Of a DNA stretch of 64,000 nucleotides, positions 17,531 to 26,086 are shown one piece after another. Numbering within the stretch: the stretch's first letter is position 1; each line of letters starts with the position of its first letter. This stretch comes from Alphaproteobacteria bacterium (GTDB lineage Bacteria > Pseudomonadota > Alphaproteobacteria > Sphingomonadales > Sphingomonadaceae): NCBI GenBank assembly GCA_030424845.1, contig JAUHWC010000003.1:124001-188000 (forward strand), read 5' to 3'. The position numbers and the translations under genes were made by a program. The notes beneath the pieces were generated by a model. The model saw only the letters and a list, made by a program, of their open reading frames with translations. It was not told the DNA's origin and did no database searches.

Positions 17531-18295
17531 TCAGCTGTCTTCCGGCTCCGACAGTTTCATCCATTCCGGGATCAGGCCGCGCGGAATCTCCGAAACCTTG
17601 AGGTGATCGACGGCGAGGCCGATGTCGCGATAGATCGCCTTGCGGCGCTGCGGGTCAGACACTTCCATCGGCACCACCATCAGGCGGCGGTTGACCTTGT
17701 TGCGCCAGTTCATTCGCGCGGTGTTTTCCTGCCCGATATAGCAGCCCTTGTCGAAGCTGACGCCATTGAGGTCCCCGGCGTTGGTTTCCAGCCACAGCAG
17801 GTCGCCCATTTCGGCACGTCCTTCCGGCACGCCATGCGCCAGGCGGTGTGCGAGGTAGCGCGCATCAACCCCTTCCTTGTGGCACGGGGAATTGAGGATC
17901 GAGCGGAAGCCGAGTTCGGGCAGGCGCGGATCATTGCCCTTGGCCTCTTCCTCTTCCGATCCGGGCGGGGCCCACACGCTGCACCGCTGCGGGTCCACCG
18001 CAATGTCGATCTTGCGGCGCAGGCGGTAGAGCGACAGGCGCTGGACCAGCTCGTCAGCCAGCGCCTTCTCGCAATCGATCAGCAGCCCGGGTCCGTGTTC
18101 GAAAGCATGCGCCCAGACGAGGAAATCGAACTGCATCTTGCCCTGGGGCGAGAGGAGTGCCGCATAGACGGGCTTCTTGTTGGTCGCCTTGGTCACGTCA
18201 TTGGTGACGAGGCCTTGCACGAAGGTGATGGCATCTTCTGCCGGATCGGCCGGTGCCACGGTGACGATGGCGCGTTTGAGAAGCGGATGGCTCAT
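17531..18295 (-). CDS. ygfZ: Folate-binding protein YgfZ/GcvT family
   Basis: Folate-dependent protein involved in assembly or repair of some Fe-S enzymes. The diagnostic motif KGCYIGQE lies near residue 180 (within GVSFDKGCYIGQENTARMNW), and the Cys is the conserved functional residue. At 254 residues it is slightly shorter than E. coli YgfZ (326), as in other alphaproteobacteria. Divergent from pyrC. Confidence 0.88.
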   Translation of the reverse strand: MSHPLLKRAIVTVAPADPAEDAITFVQGLVTNDVTKATNKKPVYAALLSPQGKMQFDFLVWAHAFEHGPGLLIDCEKALADELVQRLSLYRLRRKIDIAVDPQRCSVWAPPGSEEEEAKGNDPRLPELGFRSILNSPCHKEGVDARYLAHRLAHGVPEGRAEMGDLLWLETNAGDLNGVSFDKGCYIGQENTARMNWRNKVNRRLMVVPMEVSDPQRRKAIYRDIGLAVDHLKVSEIPRGLIPEWMKLSEPEDS

Positions 18296-18428
18296 GCCTG
18301 TTAAGTGCCACCTCCACGGGCGAAATCAAGCAACATGATTGCAGCGTGCTGCTCCAGATGGGGTGGCAATGCGGCCTGCCGGGTGTAAGGGACGCTGCAA
18401 GCACCAACTCCAGCCGGAAGAGCCGAGA

Positions 18429-19472
18429 ATGACCGCGCCCAGTTCCATCACCATCCGTCGTCCCGATGACTGGCACGTCCACTTGCGCGACGGGGACATG
18501 CTGAAGGGCGTTGTCGGACACACCGCACGCCAGTTTGCCCGGGCGATCGTGATGCCAAACCTCACCCCGCCTGTGACCACGGTCGACGCCGCGAAGGCCT
18601 ATCGCGAGCGGATCCTCGCGGCTGTGCCCGAGGGTATGCGCTTCACTCCGCTGATGACCGCCTATCTCACCGACAATTCCGACCCGGCAGAACTGGTGCG
18701 CGGCCACAAGGAAGGCGTTTTCACGGCCGCCAAGCTCTATCCCGCAGGGGCCACCACGAATTCGGATAGCGGTGTGACCGATATCGCCAATATCCGCGGC
18801 TGCCTCGAGGCGATGGCAGAAGCCGGCATGCCGCTGTGCGTGCATGGCGAGGTGACCAGCGCCGATATCGACATCTTCGACCGCGAGAAGGTGTTCATCG
18901 ACCGCGTCTTGCGCCCGCTGCTCAAGGACGTGCCGCAATTGCGGGTGATCTTCGAACATATCACCACGGCAGAAGCGGTGGCCTTCGTTGACGAAAGCGG
19001 CCCCAATGTCGCGGCCACGATCACCCCGCAGCATCTGCACATCAACCGCAATGCCATGCTGGTTGGCGGGATCCGCCCGCATGCCTATTGCCTTCCCGTC
19101 GCCAAGCGCGAGAAGCACCGGCTGGCCCTGCGCCGTGCGGCAACCGCAGGCAGCCCCAAGTTCTTTCTCGGCACTGACAGCGCGCCGCATGCGCGCGAGG
19201 CCAAGGAAAGCGCCTGTGGCTGTGCAGGCATCTTCAACGCGCCCCATGCCCTTGAGAGCTATCTCACGGTCTTCGAGGACGAGGGTGCGATCGGCTTCTT
19301 CGAGGACTTCGCCTCGCGCCACGGCCCGGCTTTCTATGGCTTGCCGGTAAACGAGGAGACGGTGACGCTGGAGCGGGTGGAGTGCGAAGTACCCTCCAGC
19401 ATCGATGTCGGTGCAGCCGAACTCGTGCCCTTCCACGCCGGCGAAACCTTGCGCTGGCGTTTCAGGGACTGA
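18429..19472 (+). CDS. pyrC: Dihydroorotase, PyrC class II type
   Basis: Zinc amidohydrolase that cyclises N-carbamoyl-aspartate to dihydroorotate. The 347 residues match the E. coli-type enzyme. Metal ligands are visible in [10 protein letters not shown] (near residue 15), the carbamylated-lysine segment [31 protein letters not shown] and the catalytic [10 protein letters not shown]. The ATG at 18429 was preferred over longer upstream forms, which lack the family's N terminus. Convergent with rarD (four bases apart). Confidence 0.95.
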   Translation: MTAPSSITIRRPDDWHVHLRDGDMLKGVVGHTARQFARAIVMPNLTPPVTTVDAAKAYRERILAAVPEGMRFTPLMTAYLTDNSDPAELVRGHKEGVFTAAKLYPAGATTNSDSGVTDIANIRGCLEAMAEAGMPLCVHGEVTSADIDIFDREKVFIDRVLRPLLKDVPQLRVIFEHITTAEAVAFVDESGPNVAATITPQHLHINRNAMLVGGIRPHAYCLPVAKREKHRLALRRAATAGSPKFFLGTDSAPHAREAKESACGCAGIFNAPHALESYLTVFEDEGAIGFFEDFASRHGPAFYGLPVNEETVTLERVECEVPSSIDVGAAELVPFHAGETLRWRFRD

Positions 19473-19476
19473 TTCC

Positions 19477-20403
19477 TCAGTCTCCCGCCCCGCGCGAGGC
19501 AACCTCGTCTGCCGGGGCAGGGCGCCCGCCCTTGAACAGACCCAAGATGAACAGCGCGGCCGCAGCCCAGATGGCGATGAAGCATGCCAGTTGCGCCGGC
19601 TTCAGCTCTTCGTTGAAGAGCAGCAGGCCCATAAGGAAGACGATGGTCGGGCTGATGAATTGCAGGAAGCCGATTACCGTGTAGGGCATGGCCCGCGCTG
19701 CGGTGGCAAACATGATCAGCGGGACAGCCGTCATCGGTCCGCTGCCCGCAATCGCCAGTGCCAGCCCCCAGCCATGCGTCATCGAGGAGCCCTGCGGCTG
19801 GCCGGCGAACCAGGCGACCACGACCAGCGCAATCGGCACCAGGATCATGGATTCGACCGTGAGACCGACCAGAGGCCCGGCAGCGACCGTCTTGCGCAGC
19901 AATCCGTAGACACCGAAGGTCGTGGCCATCGACATGCTCAGCCACAAGGTGGTCAGGGCACCGGTCGCCAGCGCGGCAACGCCTGCCGCAGCCAGCGCCA
20001 CCGCGGCCCATTGCAGTCGCGTCAGCCGCTCGCCCAGGAACACCAGCCCCAACAGCATCATCACCAGCGGCAGGATGTAATAGCCCAGGCTCGCGGCATA
20101 GACATTTCCGGACTGGATCGAGAACACATAGAGGAACCAGTTGATACCGATCATGGTGGAACTGCCCAGCAGGGTCAGCATGGTGCGCCGGTTGGCAAGA
20201 ACCGCCTTGAGCTCGGCAAAACCGGACAGGACAGCCATGATCCCAAGGCACAAGGGCAAGGTGAAGACCAGCCGCCACGAAACGAATTCGATGGCCGGGA
20301 CACTTTCCACCAGCATGAGGTAAAGCGGCATGGAACCCCACACCGCGTGGGCGCCCAGCGCATAGGCCAGCGCGCGGCCCTGTGAAATCTTCCCATCCTC
20401 CAT
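19477..20403 (-). CDS. rarD: EamA-family transporter RarD
   Basis: Inner-membrane protein with ten predicted helices in two EamA repeats. The RarD hallmark segments are AYALGAHAVWGSMPLYLML, the WRLVFTLP helix and the central NWFLYVFSIQSGNVYAASLGYY. The start at 20403 (MEDGKISQG) is preferred; an in-frame Met 21 bases further upstream would add MVLAVGS. Substrate unproven; RarD has been linked to chloramphenicol sensitivity. Divergent from the lipoprotein across the hairpin-rich region at 20404-20721. Confidence 0.88.
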   Translation of the reverse strand: MEDGKISQGRALAYALGAHAVWGSMPLYLMLVESVPAIEFVSWRLVFTLPLCLGIMAVLSGFAELKAVLANRRTMLTLLGSSTMIGINWFLYVFSIQSGNVYAASLGYYILPLVMMLLGLVFLGERLTRLQWAAVALAAAGVAALATGALTTLWLSMSMATTFGVYGLLRKTVAAGPLVGLTVESMILVPIALVVVAWFAGQPQGSSMTHGWGLALAIAGSGPMTAVPLIMFATAARAMPYTVIGFLQFISPTIVFLMGLLLFNEELKPAQLACFIAIWAAAALFILGLFKGGRPAPADEVASRGAGD

Positions 20404-20454
20404 CGATCCCACCGCTAGGACCATCTTCGGCTTTGGGCAATTCTTACCGTCTCG

Positions 20455-20484
20455 TTGCGCCCGGTTAAGCGAGGGTTTGCTAGT
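20455..20484 (+). promoter_or_regulatory. Possible promoter for the multi-hairpin RNA
   Basis: TTGCGC (20455-20460) and GCTAGT (20479-20484) lie 18 bases apart, which would place a start near 20490, immediately before the first stable hairpin. The -10 overlaps a small inverted repeat (GTTTGC/GCAAAC, 20475-20491) that could be an operator. Weak consensus match. Confidence 0.3.
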
Positions 20485-20489
20485 GGCAA

Positions 20490-20640
20490 ACCAGCGGGCG
20501 TCTCCTCCTCCCTATCCGCCCGCTGACCAGTTCGGCCCGGTCTTCCCTGTTGGATCGGGCCTCCGCGTGAACCCTCGGGTCGTGTTTTTACGAGGGTCGC
20601 GCAAAGGCGCCTGCGCACATCATGTCGCGCAGGCGCCTTG
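20490..20640 (+). ncRNA. Candidate small RNA with anti-Shine-Dalgarno (CCUCCUCC) loop and four stem-loops
   Basis: Four consecutive stems lie in the 318-base gene-free spacer between divergent rarD and a lipoprotein gene. Stem 1 (20493-20500/20517-20524, 8 bp) exposes a 16-base loop containing CTCCTCCTCC. Stem 2 (20534-20542/20553-20561, 9 bp), stem 3 (20571-20577/20591-20597, 7 bp) and stem 4 (20604-20616/20627-20639, perfect 13 bp) follow. The CCUCC loop is complementary to Shine-Dalgarno sequences, as in alphaproteobacterial trans-acting sRNAs with CCUCCUCCC loops. Stem 4 has no T tract, so termination is uncertain. If the region is transcribed leftward instead, it would be the rarD leader. 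Confidence 0.45.
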
Positions 20641-20721
20641 ATCCCCCAACCATGATGTTTCCTGACAAATTCACCATGACGTTAAACTGCTATTGGCATT
20701 CTTCCGTTATGGGTCTGTGCC

Positions 20722-21468
20722 ATGATCGCGCGTGATGTAATCCCCTTGCGAGGCCTGCTGGTTGCCGGCGGCTGCGTGCTGCTGCTCGCTTCCTGCGGGC
20801 AGGAGGGCGAACAGGCGCAACCTGTGGTGCAGGATATCTCCGATCCGCTGATGGATGCAGCACTGGCAGACACGATCATGGTCGATCCCGACATGGTCAA
20901 TCGCAACACGGCAAACCGTGCCATCACCCTGGGGCCGGATGATGGATCGCTGCCACAGCCCGACCGGGGGCCGGATGCGGCTCGTGCTGCCCGGGCCGAG
21001 GCGCTCGAACTGGTCGGTGGCACCAATGCCATGCGCCGGGCCCCGCAACCCGAAAGGGTGGAAGGCGAGCTTCCGCCCGAAGCACGGTTGAGCGTGGCGG
21101 CACGGGCAGCCACGGCAGGCGAGGGCAATGCCGATTGCGCACAGATCGCGCAGTTTTCCGCCATCTGGGCAGCCAGGATGCCCGATGCCTTCCCCGTCTA
21201 TCCGCGCGGCGCTGTGCATGAAGCGGCAGGGACGGACGAAAACGGATGCAGCCTGCGGGTGGTGAACTTCTCCACGCCGGTGCCGCTGGGCGAAGTGATG
21301 GACTTCTATTTCACGCAGGGATCCGCCAACGGTTTTGCCATGCAGCGTGTGTTGCAGGACGGGGAAGACGTGCTGGGCGGCACCGCGCCCGGGCGCAGTT
21401 TCATGGTCTTTGCCCGGACGGAGCAAGACGGCATGACTTCGATCGACCTGGTAACAACCGGCCGCTGA
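20722..21468 (+). CDS. Hypothetical lipoprotein
   Basis: A 248-residue protein starting MIARDVIPLRGLLVAGGC with a lipobox LLASCGQ at about residues 21-27. The mature part is polar for about 110 residues (DPxMVN-type acidic segment), then a folded C-terminal domain with two conserved-looking cysteines (NADCAQIAQF and ENGCSLRVVNF) and ending in SFMVFARTEQDGMTSIDLVT. No named family recognised. It lies downstream of the hairpin-rich spacer and is convergent with astD. Confidence 0.65.
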   Translation: MIARDVIPLRGLLVAGGCVLLLASCGQEGEQAQPVVQDISDPLMDAALADTIMVDPDMVNRNTANRAITLGPDDGSLPQPDRGPDAARAARAEALELVGGTNAMRRAPQPERVEGELPPEARLSVAARAATAGEGNADCAQIAQFSAIWAARMPDAFPVYPRGAVHEAAGTDENGCSLRVVNFSTPVPLGEVMDFYFTQGSANGFAMQRVLQDGEDVLGGTAPGRSFMVFARTEQDGMTSIDLVTTGR

Positions 21469-21501
21469 GCATGCCCCTTCGCGGCCTGCGACAAAGCTGC
21501 T

Positions 21502-23001
21502 TCAGCCGCCCTTGAAGCCCACGCCAACGCTGGCGCGCGGCTGTTCCATTTCCGTGCTGGCCACCGGATAGGCGCAGTAATCGGCCGCGTAATAGGCTGC
21601 CGGCCGATGGTTGCCGGAATAGCCGATGCCACCGAAGGGGGCAGAGGAGGATGCGCCGTTTGTCGGGCGGTTCCAGTTGACGATCCCGGCCCGGATATTG
21701 GCCCAGAAGCGGTTGTAATCCTGCGGCGATCCACCCACCAGGGAAGCGGCAAGGCCGAAACGGGTGTTGTTGGCCTCGGCAATCGCCTGGTCGAAGTCGT
21801 CCACTTTCACCACTTGCAGGATCGGTCCGAACAACTCCACGTCAGGCCTTTCGGTCATCGCTGTGGTGTCGATGATGCCCGGGGTGACGAACGGCAGGCT
21901 TTCATCCGGGCGGCGCATGTGGGTGATCGGCTTGCCGCCGTTTGACAGCAGGTAGAGGAAGCTTTCCGTCAGCTGGTCTGCGGTGCGGTTGTCGATGACC
22001 GGGCCCATGAAGGGCTGGGGATCGTCAAACGGCGCGCCGATGATGATGCGTTCGGTCAGCGATTTCACCGCGCCGATCACGTCATCATACATGTCGGCCT
22101 TCACGATCAGGCGGCGCGCAGCCGTGCAGCGCTGGCCGGCGGTGGTAAAGGCCGATTGCACGATCAGCGCGGCAACGTCGGCGACCTTGGGCGTATCCCA
22201 AACCACCAGCGGGTTGTTGCCACCCATTTCAAGCGCCACTATTTTGCCCGGATCGGTGGCCAGCTTCTTGTTGATGGCGATGCCGACCTGGGCCGAGCCG
22301 GTGAACAGCACGCCGTCCACTCCGTGATGGGCGACCAGTTGCTTGCCTTCCTCCGGTCCGCCGGCCAGCAATTGCACCAGCGCTGCGGGGATGCCGGCGC
22401 GGTTGTAGTAGAGCAGCAGGCGCTCGGCCACGGCAGGGGTCTTCTCGCTGGGCTTCAGGATGATCGCATTGCCGGCGATGAGAGCGGGCACGATATGGCC
22501 GTTGGGCAGATGGGCCGGGAAGTTGTAGGGCCCCAGCACTGCCATCACGCCATGCGGCTTGTGGCGCAGCGCGGCGGTGCCTTGCAGGCCGCTGTCCAGC
22601 TTCTTCTGCCCGGTGCGTTCGGCATAGGCACGGACGGAGATTTCCACCTTGTTGATCACCGCTTCGACTTCGGTGCGGGCTTCCCACATGGGCTTGCCCG
22701 TCTCGCGGGCGATCAGTTCGGCAAATTCTTCCTGTTCCTTGCGCACTTCATTGGCAAAGCGGCGGACAAGTTCGATCCGGTTGGCCAGCGGCTTGGCAGC
22801 CCATTGCGGCCAGGCGCGGCGGGCGCGAGCCACCGTCTCGTCCACATTGCCATACTTGGCACGCCACAATTCCTGGCCCGTAGCGGGCTCGAAGGAAACC
22901 AGTTCTTCCTTATCGGCCAAGGTTTGCCAGCCTTTCTCATCCGTTTTGCGCTCCTTGGGGCAGATTCGCGCAAATTCCAAGGTTGGTTGCAAATGCAACA
23001 T
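21502..23001 (-). CDS. astD: N-succinylglutamate 5-semialdehyde dehydrogenase
   Basis: NAD-dependent aldehyde dehydrogenase of the arginine succinyltransferase catabolic pathway, converting succinylglutamate semialdehyde to succinylglutamate. AstD-specific segments are GPYNFPAHLPNGHIVPAL and the C-terminal NHRPAAYYAADYCAYPVAS. The catalytic Cys is in TTAGQRCTAARR and the general-base Glu in ALEMGGNNP. The first 30 or so residues up to TLADKEELVSFEP do not look like the family, so translation may begin further downstream at a non-ATG codon. No other ast gene lies in the window. Confidence 0.9.
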   Translation of the reverse strand: MLHLQPTLEFARICPKERKTDEKGWQTLADKEELVSFEPATGQELWRAKYGNVDETVARARRAWPQWAAKPLANRIELVRRFANEVRKEQEEFAELIARETGKPMWEARTEVEAVINKVEISVRAYAERTGQKKLDSGLQGTAALRHKPHGVMAVLGPYNFPAHLPNGHIVPALIAGNAIILKPSEKTPAVAERLLLYYNRAGIPAALVQLLAGGPEEGKQLVAHHGVDGVLFTGSAQVGIAINKKLATDPGKIVALEMGGNNPLVVWDTPKVADVAALIVQSAFTTAGQRCTAARRLIVKADMYDDVIGAVKSLTERIIIGAPFDDPQPFMGPVIDNRTADQLTESFLYLLSNGGKPITHMRRPDESLPFVTPGIIDTTAMTERPDVELFGPILQVVKVDDFDQAIAEANNTRFGLAASLVGGSPQDYNRFWANIRAGIVNWNRPTNGASSSAPFGGIGYSGNHRPAAYYAADYCAYPVASTEMEQPRASVGVGFKGG

Positions 23002-23178
23002 GCCCGGATCGGACCGAATATTGGCATAGGTCGCGCAACCGCAAGGTGTCAGGACAGGGTTAAATACTTATTCTATCGGCACCTTGCGGTCTCGTGCCGG
23101 GGCAAGACGACCTTGCGGTTGCGTGCGCATCTGGCATTAGGGGCGCTATCGGGAACTCCAGGGGCGCTACGCAGCACG

Positions 23179-24042
23179 ATGGGTGATCAGGCTTGGCAGG
23201 ATGGCACGTGGGAGACCGCTGACGGCCTTTTGCTGCATTATCGCGACTATCCCGGCAATGCCGACAAGTTGCCGCTGCTGTGCATCCCCGGCCTGACACG
23301 CAACGCCCGCGATTTCGAGCCCGTGGCAGAGCGGTTCGGCGGTGATCGCCGGGTCATATGCCTTGAGCTGCGCGGTCGCGGCGAGAGCGAATATGCCAAG
23401 GATTCCGCTACCTACGTCCCGGAAACCTACCTCGCGGACCTCGATGCCTTCTTTGCGGCAACGGGTATCGCCCGGGTGGTGGGCATCGGCACCTCGCTGG
23501 GCGGGATCCTGTTTGCCATGATGGGCGCCACCCGGCCGGAACGGCTGGGCGCGGTGGTCTTCAACGATATCGGCCCGGTGATCGAACCGGCCGGTTTGCA
23601 GCGGATTGCCGAATATGTCGGGCATGGACGCGGTTTCCCCACCTGGATGCACGCGGCCCGGCAACTGCGCGAAAGCATGATCGACGTGCACCCCGATTTC
23701 ACCATTTCGGAATGGCTGCGGCTGACCAAGCGGTTGATGGCCGTCACCGGCAGCGGGCGCATCGCCTATGACTACGACATGCGCATTGCCGATCCGATGG
23801 ACGACGTCGGTGATACCCCGCCGCCTGATCTGTGGGGTGCCTTTGACGGATTGCCCGATGTCCCCAAGCTGGTGATTCGCGGGGAGCTGTCCGACATCCT
23901 CAGCGGTGCAACGCTGGCCGCGATGGAGCAGAGGATCGCCGATTGCCGGGCGGTGACCATCCCCCGCACCGGCCATGTGCCGACGCTGGACGAGGAAGAG
24001 GCGCTGTCTGCCATCGCCGGATTGCTGGAGCGTGTACCATGA
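23179..24042 (+). CDS. Alpha/beta-fold hydrolase
   Basis: A 287-residue serine hydrolase starting MGDQAWQDGTWETADGLLLH. The nucleophile elbow is GIGTSLGG (Ser near residue 107), the acid is likely the Asp in GELSDILS, and the His is in TGHVPTLDE. The oxyanion-side motif LCIPGLTRNARDFE follows the first strands. The start was chosen at 23179 because the longer in-frame upstream sequence is antisense to astD. Its stop overlaps the next start (ATGA), so the two are co-translated. Substrate unknown. Confidence 0.85.
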   Translation: MGDQAWQDGTWETADGLLLHYRDYPGNADKLPLLCIPGLTRNARDFEPVAERFGGDRRVICLELRGRGESEYAKDSATYVPETYLADLDAFFAATGIARVVGIGTSLGGILFAMMGATRPERLGAVVFNDIGPVIEPAGLQRIAEYVGHGRGFPTWMHAARQLRESMIDVHPDFTISEWLRLTKRLMAVTGSGRIAYDYDMRIADPMDDVGDTPPPDLWGAFDGLPDVPKLVIRGELSDILSGATLAAMEQRIADCRAVTIPRTGHVPTLDEEEALSAIAGLLERVP

Positions 24043-25178
24043 GCTTGCCGACCCCGCGCATCTTGCACCTGCACTCCAGCTTCGATCCCGGCGGCAAGGA
24101 AGTGCGCAACGTGCGCCTGATCAATGCCTGGGGCAAGGATGCCGAACATGCGATCGTTTCGGGCGACCTTGAAAAACGCGGCGCGGCAAGGCTGCTGTCC
24201 GGCAAGGCGCGGGTCAAATGGCCCAGGTTCCCATCCCTGGAGGGCAAGCCCACGCCGGGCCGCCTCAAGCGCCTTGCCGCAGCGATGGCCGGATATGACC
24301 TGATCTGCACCTACAACTGGGGCGCGATGGACGCGGTGATGGCCCATACGCTGTTCGCCGATGTCTTCAACCTGCCGCCGCTGGTGCATCACGAGGATGG
24401 CTTCAACGAGGACGAAGCCGTCCGCCTGAAGAAACGGCGCAACTGGTATCGCCGCATCGCGCTCGGGCGCACGGCAGCGCTGGTCGTGCCGTCGAGGAAG
24501 CTGGAGAACATCGCCCTGGATGTGTGGCAGCAACCGCGCAGCCGGGTGCAGCGCATTGCCAACGGCATCGATACCCGGCGCTTCTCCGCGCCGCCCAAGC
24601 GCGACGTGCTGCCTGGCCTGATCAAGCGCAAGGACGAGTTCTGGATCGGCACGCTCGCCGGATTGCGCGAGGTGAAGAACCTTGGCGTGCTGGTGCGCGC
24701 GATGGCCCGCATGCCCGATGACTGGCAGCTGGTGATCCTGGGTGAGGGCCCGGAAAGGGCAGCCCTGGAACAGCTCGCGATCGACAAGGGCGTGGAGGAC
24801 CGGGTGCACCTTCCCGGATTCCTCGACCAGCCGGAAAAGGTTATCGGCCTGTTCGATATCTTCGCCTTGTCATCACATTCCGAACAGTTTCCCATTTCCG
24901 TTGTGGAAGCGATGGCCGCCGGCCTGCCGGTGGTGGCGCCGCGCGTGGGTGACATTGGCGAGATGGTGGCCAGCGACAACGGGCCATGGCTTACAGAACC
25001 CGGCGACGAGGCGGCACTTGCCGAGGCCTTGTGGCAACTTGCCGGCAAGCCGGAGGACCGCAAGCGCATCGGCAAGGCCAACCGCGACAAGGCAAGGGCA
25101 CAGTATGACGCGTTGGCCATGACCGAGCGTTATCGCGCCCTCTACTGGGGCCTGATGGACCGCAATCGTCCGTCCTGA
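24039..25178 (+). CDS. Glycosyltransferase family 4 (GT-B fold)
   Basis: A 379-residue GT4 transferase. The N-terminal acceptor domain starts RILHLHSSFDPGGKEVRNV. The C-terminal nucleotide-sugar domain has the hinge IANGIDTRRF, then GTLAGLREVKNLGVLVRAM and LGEGPERAAL, and the EX7E donor-binding segment SEQFPISVVEAMAAGLPVV (Glu near residues 287 and 294). It is coupled by ATGA overlap to the hydrolase upstream. Lipid-, envelope- or exopolysaccharide-linked transfer is likely; the sugar and acceptor are unknown. Confidence 0.86.
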   Translation: MSLPTPRILHLHSSFDPGGKEVRNVRLINAWGKDAEHAIVSGDLEKRGAARLLSGKARVKWPRFPSLEGKPTPGRLKRLAAAMAGYDLICTYNWGAMDAVMAHTLFADVFNLPPLVHHEDGFNEDEAVRLKKRRNWYRRIALGRTAALVVPSRKLENIALDVWQQPRSRVQRIANGIDTRRFSAPPKRDVLPGLIKRKDEFWIGTLAGLREVKNLGVLVRAMARMPDDWQLVILGEGPERAALEQLAIDKGVEDRVHLPGFLDQPEKVIGLFDIFALSSHSEQFPISVVEAMAAGLPVVAPRVGDIGEMVASDNGPWLTEPGDEAALAEALWQLAGKPEDRKRIGKANRDKARAQYDALAMTERYRALYWGLMDRNRPS

Positions 25179-25312
25179 CAGGCTCTGGCGGCGGCGTTTC
25201 GCCTTCATCACCCGTTCACGCGCTGGGGGACAGGCTCGATTCCGCAATTGAATTGCAGCGCCCCAGGCCCTAACAGCGCGGCCAACCGGTTAACTTAAAT
25301 TCCAAGGCGAAC

Positions 25313-26086
25313 GTGGCCACAACACCCAACGATCCCAAGAAGGGCGACAAGTCCGACCAGAAACCCGATCTTGAGCAGCAGATGCTCATGCGCGAGGTTG
25401 ATGAAGCCGTTCGCACCGACGAGGTGACGAATGCCTTTCGCAAGTACGGCCTGCCCGTGGGCGCGCTGCTGGTCGTCGGCCTGCTCGCCTTCGGCGGCTG
25501 GCTGTGGTGGCAAGGCAAGCAGGAAGCGGCACTGGAAGAGCAGTCCGAGATCGTCGTCCTGGCCATGGACGAGATGGAAGCCAACAATCTCGACCAGGCT
25601 GACCAGGAACTGGCCACGGTGGACCCCGATGTGAGTCCGGGCGCTTACGCGTCGGCGACCTTGTTCCGTGCCGCCATCGCGCTGGAGCAGGGCCGGCTGG
25701 ATGATGCTGTCGGCTTCTACCAGGCGGTGGTGGACACCGAAGGTGCGCCGCAGCCGATGCGTGATGCCGCGCAGGTGCGGCTGGTCTATGCCAATTTCGA
25801 CAATATGGAGCCGCAGGAGGTGATCGACCGCCTTGGCCCGCTGGCCGTGGCGGACAGTCCGTGGTTCGGCAGTGCGGGCGAACTGGTGTTCCACGCCTAT
25901 GTAGAGATGGAACAGCTGGACGAAGCCGGTGCGCTGGCTATCGCTCTGGCGGAATCGGATGAGGTCCCCGAATCGCTGAAAGCACGCGTGCGGCAGTTGG
26001 CCGGCAGCTATGGTTTCGATACGATCACCGATGTCGAAGCGCTGATGGACGGCAATGCAACGGACGCAGGGGACCCGGCAGAATGA
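25313..26086 (+). CDS. YfgM-like tetratricopeptide membrane protein
   Basis: A 257-residue protein with a GTG start. A charged cytoplasmic N terminus (about 45 residues, KKGDKSDQKPDLEQQML) precedes a single transmembrane helix (about residues 48-66, PVGALLVVGLLAFGGWLWW) and a periplasmic helical-repeat domain. This matches the ancillary SecYEG translocon protein YfgM/DUF2133-like family, which pairs with periplasmic chaperones. Its stop overlaps the bamB start (ATGA), the same pairing as in enterobacteria. Confidence 0.82.
   Translation: MATTPNDPKKGDKSDQKPDLEQQMLMREVDEAVRTDEVTNAFRKYGLPVGALLVVGLLAFGGWLWWQGKQEAALEEQSEIVVLAMDEMEANNLDQADQELATVDPDVSPGAYASATLFRAAIALEQGRLDDAVGFYQAVVDTEGAPQPMRDAAQVRLVYANFDNMEPQEVIDRLGPLAVADSPWFGSAGELVFHAYVEMEQLDEAGALAIALAESDEVPESLKARVRQLAGSYGFDTITDVEALMDGNATDAGDPAE

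Noticed and set aside
20415-20618. Small minus-strand protein in the rarD upstream spacer
   Set aside because: Arg/Gly/Pro-rich with no ribosome site or family; the region is better explained by stem-loops.
22156-23178. Upstream extension of the alpha/beta hydrolase gene to 22156
   Set aside because: The extra region is antisense to astD, and the family N terminus fits the ATG at 23179.
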